DNA of 64,000 nucleotides from Saccharophagus sp. K07 (GCF_014336955.1 NZ_QRAI01000002.1:496001-560000), one strand, 5' to 3'. Shown: positions 1 through 9,503, counted from the stretch's first letter. Numbers and translations are program-made. The notes: generated by a model from the sequence alone, not told the origin.

Positions 1-3000
1 ATCAACTTAGATGGCCTTGCAGTCGTTTCTGATTTGCCGGCGGGCGAATGCCCGGCAGGCAGAGAAAATGAGGATGATCGCTGCAAGGGCTTTACGTTCT
101 GTAATACCTCGCAACCCCCCGGTCCTGATATGCTTTCACAGCAGGTTAGTACGCCTCCTTTATTAAGGGTTGTCAGAGGCAATTATATGCTCTGGGATGC
201 TGGGGAACGATATCAGTGCTTGACGACAAGTGCTTATTATCCCAGTCGTACACCTGATATGCCTAACTCCTATCAGAGAATTCATGAGGCTCCTTGGACA
301 ATATTTATCCAAAATACGTTGGCCATTCGCGACGAAAGTGAGGCAAAGCAGGTTTTTGGAGTGTTGCCAGCGGAGAATGTGAATGTGCAATTTGACCCTG
401 CGGGCGCGAATTTGAATAACCCTGATTTATCGGGTATTCAAGCTTTCCCTAGGTCTCCGTTAAAAGCTTACGTTAAGGACTATATTGTTAGGGTTTCTGT
501 ATGTGATTCGAATTTCTATGAAGGCCAATTGGGGCCCGATGAAGGAGATCCGCTGGCTTATGATTGTAAAAAATATGGCGAGAATAATTATAAGCCGGTC
601 GGTCTATTGCAGCGTTATGGGGCAAGTCCGTCTCACAACGTTCAGTTCGGGTTGCTGAGCGGCAGTTATATCAGCAATAAATCATTTGGCGCCCTTAGAA
701 AAAAAATTAGTGATTTTAGTGAAGAGATAAATGCCACTGATGGGACTTTTAAAAGCTTAGACGAAGTCCCGAACTCTATTGTTCATAACCTCAATGCGTT
801 GCGGGTTGTGGACTATTTGTACGACTATACCCCCGATCGGCCGATTACGTATGGTGAATATCCGCTGGACCATCCGCTAAATAAGATGGCGGATTACAGT
901 GGTACCTACCAGTCGCCGCAAACAGGAGCGGCAGTTTGCAAATGGGGACAAAATTATTTTAACTCTTCCGAGTGTCGAAACTGGGGCAACCCATTTAGCC
1001 AGATATTGGCTGAATCCTATCGCTATTTGACCGGCGCTACGAATGCTAGTGTAAATGTGGACTCAGAAGAAGAGGAGTTGCTCACAGGGCTTAGTGTGGA
1101 TGATTGGCCGGAATCGCAACAGAGCCAACCAACAGAGGAAAATCAATTCAGTTGTTCAGCTAAAGGTGTTCTCGGATTTAATGCTAGTGCCGTTTCTTAC
1201 GATTGGAGCAATGAGTTTAAATCATTAACACCATCTAGACTGGGCATACCTAACTCGAGTAATGATGCGACATTGGCAGATCTGACAAATGCTCTAGGAA
1301 GAAATGGTAATTACTTTATTGGGAATAATGGATCTGGAGGTGAGCCATTTGAAAATGTTGGTCTCTGTACAGTAAAAACTGTGGAAAATAACCTGGGAGA
1401 AATAAGTGGTACCTGTCCGGAAACTCCAAGGTTGGAAGGCGGTTATTTGGGGGCAGGATTGGCGGACTACCTATATAAGGAACAGGGTATTAGAACTTTT
1501 GGGGTTTCACTAACGGATGCTTTACCTCGTATCAAAATTCCCCTTAGTGAAGACGGTGACGCAAAGGTACAACTTGTTCCTGCCTGTCGAAATGTATCAA
1601 CAGGTGGAAATTGTGCTCTGATGAGCTTTAAAGTTATCGAAGACCCAATTGAAAATTTCGAGCGAGCGTCCGGCAGACCAGGCTTGCCAAATGGAGTGCA
1701 GATCAAGCGGGCTGGAGCATATTATGTTGCGTGGGAAGACTCCGAGCAGGGCGGGGACTATGATGTGGACGCAGCAGGGGTTATTCGATATGAGTTGTTG
1801 ACGAACAACGAGCTCGTTGTTGAAACAGAGCTTTTATATAACGGAACTCCAGACAAATTGCTTTTTGGCTACGTAATTTCTGGTACTGTTGGGGGCGCTG
1901 ACGGTGTTAAATTTCCAGCGGTAACGCCAGGTGACTGGAACTATCTCTCGACTTTGCGGAAAGGTCCAAACTCAAATTGGCGGCCTACGAATGAATCTGA
2001 TGGCCCAATAAACAGTAGATGTACCTCTACAAATAATTGTGAAAAAGGAGGTGGGGGAGATTATCAAAGAATAACATTCGCAGTCTCTACGACTGGAGGG
2101 AGTGACGCTGATTTCTTACCTTCCCCGTTGGCGCTTGCTGCTGAAGTAGGTTCTGGAATTGGAACAGATGGCCATGCCGAAGTAGATGACCCATCAAAAT
2201 TGCGTTCGCGATTGGACACGATTCTTAAAGGATTATTCAACGCTCTGAAGCCCGGCACGGGGGCATCCGTGGCAACCAATGCAATTGCGGGAGAGGGGTT
2301 GGTGATGAGCAGTCTTTATTCTCCCGAGTTGACCAATGGAAATGGCGAACAAATCTCTTGGGTTGGTCACTTTAACGGTCTTTTTTATAAAGATGGTCTG
2401 TTTTGGGAAAATTGCCATCAGCCGGATGAAAGTGCTCCAAGAGTAATTACGAATGATGACTGCGTTATTGAAATATTTTTTGATAACGATTCGCAGAAAA
2501 CAATGTTTAAGCGGTACAAGACCCTTGTAGATGAAGAGGGGGTTGTTTCGATAGATCCAGAGAGTGAGCAGGGACCATTTGATTATCAGGATCTCAAACC
2601 ACTTTGGAGTGCGAATGCCGAATTGTCATCGGTCAGCAAACCTTTGGAGCAAAGAGGCTACGGGGTGGTCGATAATAAAAAACGATATATATTTACTGCA
2701 GTAGCTAAAGATAATAGGGTTAATGTTGCATCAAATGATGTGATGCCTTTTTTGGATAGCAGTTTTGCAGAAACCACGCCTAACACGGTCGGATTGGGAA
2801 GTAGAAACTACCGGTTGTTAGGTGTGGAAGATCCGGCAATCGCTCAGGATATTGTTAAATATATCCGAGGCGATGAGACTCTGCCTAACTCTCGAAGTCG
2901 CACAATAAACGATAAAAAGTGGTTGTTGGGTGACATAGTTAATTCTTCCGCTGCGTTGGTAGGTCGGCCTTCCGCTACCTACGATATTGATCGTATTGGT

Positions 3001-4689
3001 GACGCCACGTATGCAGCTTTTGTAAATCGTTACCGTAATCGTCGCTTGGTCGCCTATGTGGGAGCTAATGATGGTATGTTGCACGCGTTTAATGGAGGAT
3101 TTTTTAACTACAGCCTCAACAGTCCAGGTTATTTGACGAGGCCTCTGGATGAAAATATTGACGTGAAAGAGCATGCACTTGGTGCCGAATTGTGGGCTTA
3201 CGTTCCGTACAATTTATTGCCGCATCTGAAGTGGTTGAAAGATCCCGAATATTCCCATGTCTATTATGTGGACTCCAAAGTCCATACATTTGATGTGAAT
3301 ATCTTTTCAGGAAATGAATACTCTGCTGAAGATTATCCCGGCGGTTGGGGCACTATTTTGGTGGTGGGAATGCGTTTTGGTGGTGGCCCGTACGCTCTGG
3401 ATACCAACGGCGATCAAGTGCCTGATCGCACCACTCGATCCGCATACGTAGTGTTGGATGTTACCAATCCGGAGAAAGAGCCGAGACTTCTCGCCGAATT
3501 GACTGATGAAGATCTAGGATATACGACTGGAGATTTGGACATTATTAGTATCCGAAGACCTAATGCTCAAACTGGTTCATTCGTAAATCCGGAGAGGAAT
3601 GAATGGTATTTGGTTTTCGGGTCTGGGCCTACGGGCGCAAATGCGTTGAAAAAGTCAAAAAGTGACCAGGAAGCTAAAGTGTTTTATGTTCGTTTGAATG
3701 ACTTGACGTCAACGACTAACTCAAACTCTTGGGTTAATAAAATTTCTACTGGAATAAGTAACGCATATGTCGGCGGAGTAACAGCTGTCGATTGGAACAG
3801 CGATTTCCAAACCGATATGTTATATATCGGTGTTGTTGGTACTGGAAATGGAGCAGGGGATAGTCGCGGGGCATTAATGCAGGCGAAAGTTTCTTATTCC
3901 AATGCGCTAAGTATAAGCACGCCCACTCGTTTGCTGAACGATGTTCATCTACCATTTAGTCGGGCACCTCTAGTGGTGAGGGATCTTACAAATAACGGAT
4001 ATTGGGTGTACGCAGCGACAGGAGAATTTATGGTTAGCGATCATCTCCTGGCAGAAAATATTGACCAAAACAGACTGTTTGGTGTTCGAGTTAACGATGC
4101 GGGGGGATGGCGTCAGTCAGCGGGTATTTATCAGTCGAATCTAAAAGATATTTCCAGCGTTGAAGTTATAACCAAGGTCGAAAATAACATAAGATCTTTT
4201 ACGGTTGTTGATCCAAATTCGGATATTGTTACACCTGATCAAATGGAGTTGGAAATTAGGGAAAATTATTCCGGATGGGTAAAAGACTTAAGATATCGTC
4301 CAGAGCTCGTTCTCAATAGTCCCACATTTTCTGGAACGACTTTGGCAGTCGGTTCGTTTTCGCCATCAGTGGATGAATGTAAGCCTGAAGGTATGAGTCG
4401 CTTGTATTGGCTTAATATGTTCACCGGATTACCGCAAACAGAGAATCGCAATATCTTTGTTCGTGACGGTAGCAACGTCAAAAGCATCGATTCAAAAGGT
4501 CCTGAAGGCGGTGCTGTGTCGGACCATGCGCCGCCGACTCCCGGAATAATTTTGGGTGGTTCTAAGGCGGGAAGAAAAATTATCTATGGGGATAATGAAG
4601 GTGATTTGAGCTCAGTTGATGCAGACCAAAATCCACCATCTCCAGTCCGCCGCGCATGGCGCGAAATACCGATGAGTGAACTACATTAA
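1..4689 (+). CDS. pilY1: PilY1-like type IV pilus assembly/adhesion protein (5' end outside window)
   Basis: The frame is open from base 1, so the gene begins upstream; 1562 codons are visible. PilY1 proteins are large, secreted, pilus-associated factors that promote pilus extension and adhesion. The C-terminal third, from about window codon 975, matches the PilY1 beta-propeller: GDIVNSS, then VGANDGMLHAFNGG, then a calcium-loop-like DTNGDQVPD at bases 3400-3426. The N-terminal half is a long, poorly conserved, Asn/Ser/Gly-rich region with scattered Cys, as expected for the adhesive part; any von Willebrand-type domain would lie upstream. pilE follows after 26 bases, the usual end of a fimT-pilV-pilW-pilX-pilY1-pilE cluster. 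The gene is visibly more AT-rich than genes after 8.6 kb. The family call is firm; the full length is unknown. Confidence 0.88.
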   Translation: MNLDGLAVVSDLPAGECPAGRENEDDRCKGFTFCNTSQPPGPDMLSQQVSTPPLLRVVRGNYMLWDAGERYQCLTTSAYYPSRTPDMPNSYQRIHEAPWTIFIQNTLAIRDESEAKQVFGVLPAENVNVQFDPAGANLNNPDLSGIQAFPRSPLKAYVKDYIVRVSVCDSNFYEGQLGPDEGDPLAYDCKKYGENNYKPVGLLQRYGASPSHNVQFGLLSGSYISNKSFGALRKKISDFSEEINATDGTFKSLDEVPNSIVHNLNALRVVDYLYDYTPDRPITYGEYPLDHPLNKMADYSGTYQSPQTGAAVCKWGQNYFNSSECRNWGNPFSQILAESYRYLTGATNASVNVDSEEEELLTGLSVDDWPESQQSQPTEENQFSCSAKGVLGFNASAVSYDWSNEFKSLTPSRLGIPNSSNDATLADLTNALGRNGNYFIGNNGSGGEPFENVGLCTVKTVENNLGEISGTCPETPRLEGGYLGAGLADYLYKEQGIRTFGVSLTDALPRIKIPLSEDGDAKVQLVPACRNVSTGGNCALMSFKVIEDPIENFERASGRPGLPNGVQIKRAGAYYVAWEDSEQGGDYDVDAAGVIRYELLTNNELVVETELLYNGTPDKLLFGYVISGTVGGADGVKFPAVTPGDWNYLSTLRKGPNSNWRPTNESDGPINSRCTSTNNCEKGGGGDYQRITFAVSTTGGSDADFLPSPLALAAEVGSGIGTDGHAEVDDPSKLRSRLDTILKGLFNALKPGTGASVATNAIAGEGLVMSSLYSPELTNGNGEQISWVGHFNGLFYKDGLFWENCHQPDESAPRVITNDDCVIEIFFDNDSQKTMFKRYKTLVDEEGVVSIDPESEQGPFDYQDLKPLWSANAELSSVSKPLEQRGYGVVDNKKRYIFTAVAKDNRVNVASNDVMPFLDSSFAETTPNTVGLGSRNYRLLGVEDPAIAQDIVKYIRGDETLPNSRSRTINDKKWLLGDIVNSSAALVGRPSATYDIDRIGDATYAAFVNRYRNRRLVAYVGANDGMLHAFNGGFFNYSLNSPGYLTRPLDENIDVKEHALGAELWAYVPYNLLPHLKWLKDPEYSHVYYVDSKVHTFDVNIFSGNEYSAEDYPGGWGTILVVGMRFGGGPYALDTNGDQVPDRTTRSAYVVLDVTNPEKEPRLLAELTDEDLGYTTGDLDIISIRRPNAQTGSFVNPERNEWYLVFGSGPTGANALKKSKSDQEAKVFYVRLNDLTSTTNSNSWVNKISTGISNAYVGGVTAVDWNSDFQTDMLYIGVVGTGNGAGDSRGALMQAKVSYSNALSISTPTRLLNDVHLPFSRAPLVVRDLTNNGYWVYAATGEFMVSDHLLAENIDQNRLFGVRVNDAGGWRQSAGIYQSNLKDISSVEVITKVENNIRSFTVVDPNSDIVTPDQMELEIRENYSGWVKDLRYRPELVLNSPTFSGTTLAVGSFSPSVDECKPEGMSRLYWLNMFTGLPQTENRNIFVRDGSNVKSIDSKGPEGGAVSDHAPPTPGIILGGSKAGRKIIYGDNEGDLSSVDADQNPPSPVRRAWREIPMSELH

Positions 4690-4715
4690 TCTCAAAGTTG
4701 GAATGGTTTATTCGT

Positions 4716-5153
4716 ATGAAGAAGCAAAACGGGTTCACTCTAATTGAGGTAATGATTGTAGTGGTGATCGTCGCGATACTCGCGGCGGTCGCTGTTCCGT
4801 CGTATCAAGAATCGGTGCGTAAAACACGAAGGGCGGATGCAAAGGAGACCTTAACAAGAATCGCAGCGTTGCAAGAGAGGTATTTTTTTACAAAAAACGA
4901 CTATGGCAACGCCGCCGCTCTTGGAGTAGCGAATACTAGTACAGAGGGCTTTTACACTATCAATATTTACACTACACCAGGAACCGGCGAGGGACAGTGT
5001 GGGACCAAGCCGTGTTATCGAATTGTGGCTACCCCAGTATCTACTGGCCCACAGGCGGCAGACGTTAAGTGTAAAATTTTCACTCTGAATCATGTTGGAC
5101 AAAAGACGGCTAAAGATGTGAATGACGTAAACACAACCGACCAATGTTGGTAA
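4716..5153 (+). CDS. pilE: Type IV minor pilin PilE
   Basis: A 145-residue type IV pilin-like protein. The start is ATG 4716, because this places the prepilin peptidase motif at the N-terminus: a short basic leader (MKKQNG) followed by FTLIEV with Glu5 of the mature protein. An in-frame TTG at 4698 would lengthen the leader and is less likely. The hydrophobic N-terminal helix (VVVIVAILAAVAVPSY) anchors the subunit in the inner membrane before assembly. The globular part has four cysteines, including a pair near the C-terminus typical of a disulfide-bounded D-region. PilE minor pilins help prime pilus assembly at the tip together with PilY1, the gene just upstream, and the two are probably co-transcribed. 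Confidence 0.9.
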   Translation: MKKQNGFTLIEVMIVVVIVAILAAVAVPSYQESVRKTRRADAKETLTRIAALQERYFFTKNDYGNAAALGVANTSTEGFYTINIYTTPGTGEGQCGTKPCYRIVATPVSTGPQAADVKCKIFTLNHVGQKTAKDVNDVNTTDQCW

Positions 5154-5211
5154 GAATTAGCTATCGTTTTGTTCGTTTTGTAATCCGTTCGTGCTGGTCA
5201 GCCAGCTCTTA

Positions 5212-5247
5212 TAATGGCTTTTGAGGCTTTTCCTTCAAAAGCCATTA
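5212..5247. terminator. 13-bp stem hairpin downstream of pilE
   Basis: TAATGGCTTTTGA (5212-5224) is perfectly complementary to 5235-5247, with a 10-base loop. It lies 58 bases after the pilE stop and could end the pil transcript, but no T-run follows, so it may instead protect the mRNA 3' end. Confidence 0.45.
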
Positions 5248-5670
5248 ATCTGTAAAGAAGAATTTATCCAGTTGGTGGGTAGGTTCTTGTCTCTCAAATG
5301 TATTTTCTAATATCTGGGTTGTACCATCTGAGTGTGCGCGAGGAATCTTTTTTACGGAAATCGCTTAATGCTTGGCTGCTTTTTCTTCTGTCTTACATAG
5401 CGATTAGATTGTTCTGATCGATGCACGTAAACATTGGTGCAAATGAAGTTTGTTTCATTTGTCTGTGTGGATCTGGTCATCTGAGCCCTGCATTTTTCCT
5501 TATCCCAATCAAAACTATCTTTAAATCCAATCTCCTATAGGGTGTTGTTAAAGTAGCTGTTGCTCGTGCAAAAATCTTGATAATACTGAAGACAAAGCTT
5601 AAGGGTGCTCACGCCAAACTTTGGGTGGCCACTGTAGGGAATATTATAAATATCTTATGTATATAGCAGG
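5248..5670. other. Gene-free AT-rich stretch between pilE and the GH6 gene
   Basis: About 420 bases with no ORF showing recognisable protein features on either strand. The two hairpins flanking it are listed separately. I see no promoter, RNA gene or mobile element signature. It may be decayed sequence at the boundary between the pil cluster and the inserted glycoside hydrolase-like gene. Confidence 0.5.
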
Positions 5671-5706
5671 ACAACTCCCTTGTTTAATGTTAAACAAGGG
5701 AGTTGT
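5671..5706. terminator. Long perfect hairpin, probable (bidirectional) terminator of the GH6 gene
   Basis: 17-base arms (5671-5687 and 5690-5706, ACAACTCCCTTGTTTAA and its complement) separated by TG. It lies 40 bases beyond the stop of the leftward GH6-like gene. On the + strand it is followed by a T-rich run (CTGTTTTTGTGTTT), so it can also stop rightward read-through. Confidence 0.7.
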
Positions 5707-5745
5707 CTGTTTTTGTGTTTATAGAGACTCGGTCACTGAGAAATC

Positions 5746-8385
5746 TCAGAGTTTTGGCCAGGAGTTCTGAAGAAGTTGAATAAAATGCTTTTCAAACCAC
5801 ATGCCGCCTTGCGGTGGGTCCTCTAATGCATCTCCGTTTTTAGGATCGCAGGCGTGTGGCTCGATCCATTCGACTTCTTCTGGAACACCATCGGAGTATC
5901 CGGGTTGTTTTAGCCAAGTATAGGCGTGCATATTAGCCATAATGTCTGTTGGTTCGATTTCAAAAGTACGTCCAATACCTGCACCAGAGACGTTACACCA
6001 ATTCCCGCTCCTTTTTCTCCTGTCTAGTCTACTTTCTACGCCTCCTGGGGTTGTAGGTCTATCTGGACCGCCCCAGCCGTTGCGGGAGGTGTCGGTAATA
6101 AAACCAAAATGAGAATTTGGCATGGACGCTTTGAGGTTTCTGTCCATTTCTTCAATTAATGATTTTTCGTCGAGATAAGATCGATATTGGTAAAACCCTT
6201 CATTGAAATAACTGGGTTGATAGATGATCATTTCTTCGTGAAGAGGAACATATGCAGCTGTATTGGTCGCAAAGCCCTTCACTGTACTATCGATATCAAG
6301 CTCTAGGCTGTTAAGCCATGCGGGAAGTCGTTTGCCGCTAGAAATTAGCCAAGCTGAGTGACCTATGCCCAAATAGAGGTAAATATTGCGATCTGCAACA
6401 TTGCCAAGTGTATTGATGCCATAGCGGATAATATCGGTAGCATCGGCAATTCGTTGGCACTGAATTTCTTTGCACTCGTGAATTTCCAGCAGATCTGGAA
6501 TAGTTTGTGGCTCAAGAATGACAATAAAACGAATATTGGGATAGGTATCTACCAGTTCTTTTAATTTATCAATGAACTCATTTTTATATTGTTTTAAATC
6601 GTCTTCGGTATATCCCATTGTGTCCGGTTGAGCTATTTTGAGCTGTGAAATTGGATGGCGTCGAGTGACGATTTGAATCGCCATCGGCTGAATCCGCCCC
6701 TCAACAAGCTGCGCATTTTGCTCGGCTGTGGCCAGGCGCAGATGTTCTGCCAAGCCTATCCGTCCTGTAGCTTCATCTCCTTTATCCAGCATTCCGGGAG
6801 TGTCCAGCCAGATAGCGGTGGGTTGGGTCATGACTATGTCGGTAGCCTTAGCTAATTCCGGCGAGTTGGCTACGGATGCTTTGAATTTTTCCAAGTGTTT
6901 ACGGTAATCGGGGTCGAGGTACATTCGGGTACCTGCGTATGGATTGCCTTCTGTTTGTAGAGCGCTGCAATCGATCCAGTCGGGGTTGCCGTTTGATCCG
7001 GATTTACATTGTGGGGTGAAGTTGCTGCCGGATGAAGAGCTGGACGAACTTGAGCTCGAAGAGCTTGATGAACTCGAGCTAGAACTTGATGAGCTAGACG
7101 AGCTGGAAGAAGAACTAGAGCTGGAGGAACTGCTCGAACTGGAGCTTGAAGAGCTGGATGAACTAGAGCTAGACGGTGGATTGCCTGTGTTGTCGAATTG
7201 ATAGGCTTCAATACCGATATTTTCCCCGAGGATGCCGGTGAGATGTCGGCTGCCGCCGCGCCAGAATATTTTCAGGTCGTAGGCAATACGGCCCTCGGAT
7301 GGATTTTCCAGGCTGATATAAAAACGTCCGCGTGGTCCGGATTCCCAGGTGACATCGATAAAACGATTTGCGCCTTCTCCCAACTCTTGCCAGCGGGCGG
7401 TTTTATCTTCGCACGTGCCGTCGTCGTAGGGTGATTGAATCAGGTTGAAACAAGAATCCAGAATGGTCAAAAGCGGTAACGGACCTTCGACTGCGGTCAG
7501 AAGAATTTTGACTTCACCATTGTCGCCGGGCAGCTCAGTTTCCGTAACAGGGCCGAGATCTTTCGGCGAATTGCTATTGTTGTCTGCGCGATCGCCATCG
7601 TTATCTTCAATGACTGCATAAGCGCGTTGACTGAATTCGGGTGAATCACTGCTAAATACCACGCTGAAGTATTCATTGGGCTCGCTTTTTGTGTCGCCCA
7701 ACAGGTCAATCGTGATGCGCGCTTCGCCAATTTCAGAATTGAACTCCAGGATACCGCTTTGCGCCACATAATCTTCGCCCGCAAGAGCGTCGCCATCTTC
7801 GGTTCGATAATAGATGACCGTATTCGGACTTATGGCATCGGTGAGGCGGACAATAAAGGTGACTGTATGGGCAATTTCGTTTTCGACAACGGACGAAACC
7901 AGTAATGGCGATTGCAGTGGCATGACGGTGACTGAGGTGTAGTCTTTTGCCACGTAGGATTCGGTGTCGGCTGCAATCAGACTGAAGGTAATTTGGCTGG
8001 CTTCATCGACATAGGGCAGCAATGCGTAGGTAACCAGTTGATCCGGATTGAGAATAATGGCCTCTGGGCCACTTTCCTGTTGCCAGAGTTGGGCTGCCAG
8101 AGCTTGAGATTGCAGCAGTTCGACTTGTCCATTTAAACGGAGAAGAACGGCGGAGTCGGCATGGCCGAGATTGCCCGCTCTGAGACGGAAACGCGCTTGC
8201 TCGCCAGGTTTATTGGGTTTTGGCGAGGTCACTCCCAGATCGTCGCCGATTTCAACTACGGCGGAATCCTCGGGTGTTGAGAGAGCAGGATCGATGGTCG
8301 AAGATTTTTGGCTGCAACCCAATAAACTCAGATTGGCAGCGAATGTGAGAAGCATTCCACGGCTTACAAGTGATAGAAATTTCAT
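5746..8385 (-). CDS. GH6-fold lipoprotein with Calx-beta domain and poly-serine linker; catalytic Asp residues apparently lost
   Basis: An 879-residue predicted outer-membrane lipoprotein. The start at 8385 puts a signal peptide and lipobox (LLGC, Cys24) at the N-terminus; Ser follows the Cys, so inner-membrane retention is not expected. Order: Ig/PKD-like region (~60-150), Calx-beta-like domain (~160-265), a beta-rich domain (~290-395), 48 uninterrupted serines (405-452), then a GH6 cellobiohydrolase/endoglucanase-like domain (~460-879). GH6 landmarks kept: NPYAG, NGWGGPDRP, WCNV, the PGYSDG segment and the C-terminal MWF...LLQN. Catalytic signatures are not kept. The VxYxxPxRDC motif reads IQIVTRRHP (570-578), EPD reads EPQ (Gln627), and the conserved YLDAGH reads YLGIGH. 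It is probably a cellulose- or glucan-binding surface protein rather than a hydrolase. It stands alone between the pilus and nadC loci. Confidence 0.8.
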   Translation of the reverse strand: MKFLSLVSRGMLLTFAANLSLLGCSQKSSTIDPALSTPEDSAVVEIGDDLGVTSPKPNKPGEQARFRLRAGNLGHADSAVLLRLNGQVELLQSQALAAQLWQQESGPEAIILNPDQLVTYALLPYVDEASQITFSLIAADTESYVAKDYTSVTVMPLQSPLLVSSVVENEIAHTVTFIVRLTDAISPNTVIYYRTEDGDALAGEDYVAQSGILEFNSEIGEARITIDLLGDTKSEPNEYFSVVFSSDSPEFSQRAYAVIEDNDGDRADNNSNSPKDLGPVTETELPGDNGEVKILLTAVEGPLPLLTILDSCFNLIQSPYDDGTCEDKTARWQELGEGANRFIDVTWESGPRGRFYISLENPSEGRIAYDLKIFWRGGSRHLTGILGENIGIEAYQFDNTGNPPSSSSSSSSSSSSSSSSSSSSSSSSSSSSSSSSSSSSSSSSSSSSSSSSGSNFTPQCKSGSNGNPDWIDCSALQTEGNPYAGTRMYLDPDYRKHLEKFKASVANSPELAKATDIVMTQPTAIWLDTPGMLDKGDEATGRIGLAEHLRLATAEQNAQLVEGRIQPMAIQIVTRRHPISQLKIAQPDTMGYTEDDLKQYKNEFIDKLKELVDTYPNIRFIVILEPQTIPDLLEIHECKEIQCQRIADATDIIRYGINTLGNVADRNIYLYLGIGHSAWLISSGKRLPAWLNSLELDIDSTVKGFATNTAAYVPLHEEMIIYQPSYFNEGFYQYRSYLDEKSLIEEMDRNLKASMPNSHFGFITDTSRNGWGGPDRPTTPGGVESRLDRRKRSGNWCNVSGAGIGRTFEIEPTDIMANMHAYTWLKQPGYSDGVPEEVEWIEPHACDPKNGDALEDPPQGGMWFEKHFIQLLQNSWPKL
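7030..7173 (-). repeat. 48-residue pure poly-serine linker coding repeat
   Basis: Codons 405-452 of the GH6-fold gene all encode serine, using a shuffled mix of all six serine codons (TCC, TCA, TCT, TCG, AGC, AGT). Poly-serine linkers joining modules of secreted carbohydrate-active proteins are characteristic of Cellvibrio and relatives. On the + strand the tract reads as a Glu/Leu/Asp-rich open frame, which is a shadow. Confidence 0.95.
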
Positions 8386-8642
8386 TGTGACACCAAAAAA
8401 ATAGACGTTAATCGGATTCCATTCACGCACCAGGCGTGGTGCTGAAAAGCTGCGGATAACCAGGGTGGGCGCGATCTTTGAAGCGGGAGATCAGATGGCA
8501 TAGGTAAAGTCCGTTTAGTACAGGGCTGCCGATAGCGTGCCGTCGCTCCGGAGAAGACACGCGATTTTAGGTTATTTGTCGGGCGGGAGAAATAGGAACA
8601 AAGTCTTAGGTTTGGGAAGAATGCGCCGATTTGTGGATGGGA

Positions 8643-9494
8643 TCAAATGATCCTCATCGATAAATCGATTGCGCGTAGGTGTTTCGTCAAGCTGCCGGAC
8701 GATATGGCCGATATTTTTAACTTAGCTAGTTTCTCGATTTCAGCAGCGGTGATATTGCCGGACACTTCCACCGGAATATTGCTCGGATGAGCTGCAACTT
8801 TTTGCAGGTCTTCCGCACTGAAATTATCAAGCATAATCCGGGTAACTGGATGGGAAGCAGCTTCACAAAATTCTTGATAATTTTCCACTTCAACGATAAT
8901 CGGTTTTTCTGGATGCAATTCCTGTGCGCGCAATATGGCTGCGGTAATTCCTCCGCAGGCGGCAATATGATTTTCTTTAATTAAAAAGGCGTCGTATAAA
9001 CCGATGCGATGGTTGTGGCTGCCGCCGACGGCGACCGCGTATTTTTGCGCGGTGCGCAAGCCGGGGATGGTTTTACGGGTGTCGAGAATTTTGATATCAG
9101 TTCCCGCCACCAATTGAGCATATTTCCGACTTTGTGTGGCCGTGCCGCTTAATAGTTGCAAAAAATTCAGTGCAGTTCGCTCACCAGTGACCAGCGAGCG
9201 CGCCTTGCCTTGCAAAGTGACGAGTTTGGTTTCGGCAGCGACAAAATCGCCGTCTTTCGCATGCCATTCAATTTTGACGGCGGGATCGATTTGCGCAAAA
9301 ACCTCGTCAAACCACGCAGTCCCACACAACACACAATCTTCCCGCGTAATAACCGTTGCTGTGTTTTCTTTATCAGCAGGTAATAATTCCGCGGTGATAT
9401 CACCGCTGCCAATATCTTCCTGTAAGGCAAAAGCAACGGTTTGGCGAATATCTTGGATGATGTCGTTTAATTGAATATTCATGAATTTTTTCAT
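8643..9494 (-). CDS. nadC: Nicotinate-nucleotide pyrophosphorylase (quinolinate phosphoribosyltransferase)
   Basis: A 283-residue cytoplasmic enzyme that converts quinolinate and PRPP to nicotinate mononucleotide, CO2 and pyrophosphate in de novo NAD synthesis. Family features visible: the N-terminal EDIGSGDITAELL, the LLSGTATQSRKYA helix, the LDTRKTIPGLR PRPP-site motif, GGSHNHRIGLYD, the KENH(I) loop, and the barrel strands VEVEN, IMLDNF and EVSGNI. Length is typical. The start may be the ATG at 9494 or the in-frame ATG at 9482; neither has a clear ribosome site. The upstream protease gene ends 9 bases before, so the two are probably co-transcribed. nadC beside DUF1631, ampD and ampE is an order seen in Pseudomonas-like genomes. 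Confidence 0.97.
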   Translation of the reverse strand: MKKFMNIQLNDIIQDIRQTVAFALQEDIGSGDITAELLPADKENTATVITREDCVLCGTAWFDEVFAQIDPAVKIEWHAKDGDFVAAETKLVTLQGKARSLVTGERTALNFLQLLSGTATQSRKYAQLVAGTDIKILDTRKTIPGLRTAQKYAVAVGGSHNHRIGLYDAFLIKENHIAACGGITAAILRAQELHPEKPIIVEVENYQEFCEAASHPVTRIMLDNFSAEDLQKVAAHPSNIPVEVSGNITAAEIEKLAKLKISAISSGSLTKHLRAIDLSMRII

Positions 9495-9503
9495 GTCAGG
9501 GGT

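Noticed and set aside
6944-7201. Glu/Leu/Asp-rich ORF on the + strand inside the GH6-fold gene
   Set aside because: It is the reverse reading of the poly-serine linker; low complexity with no start context.
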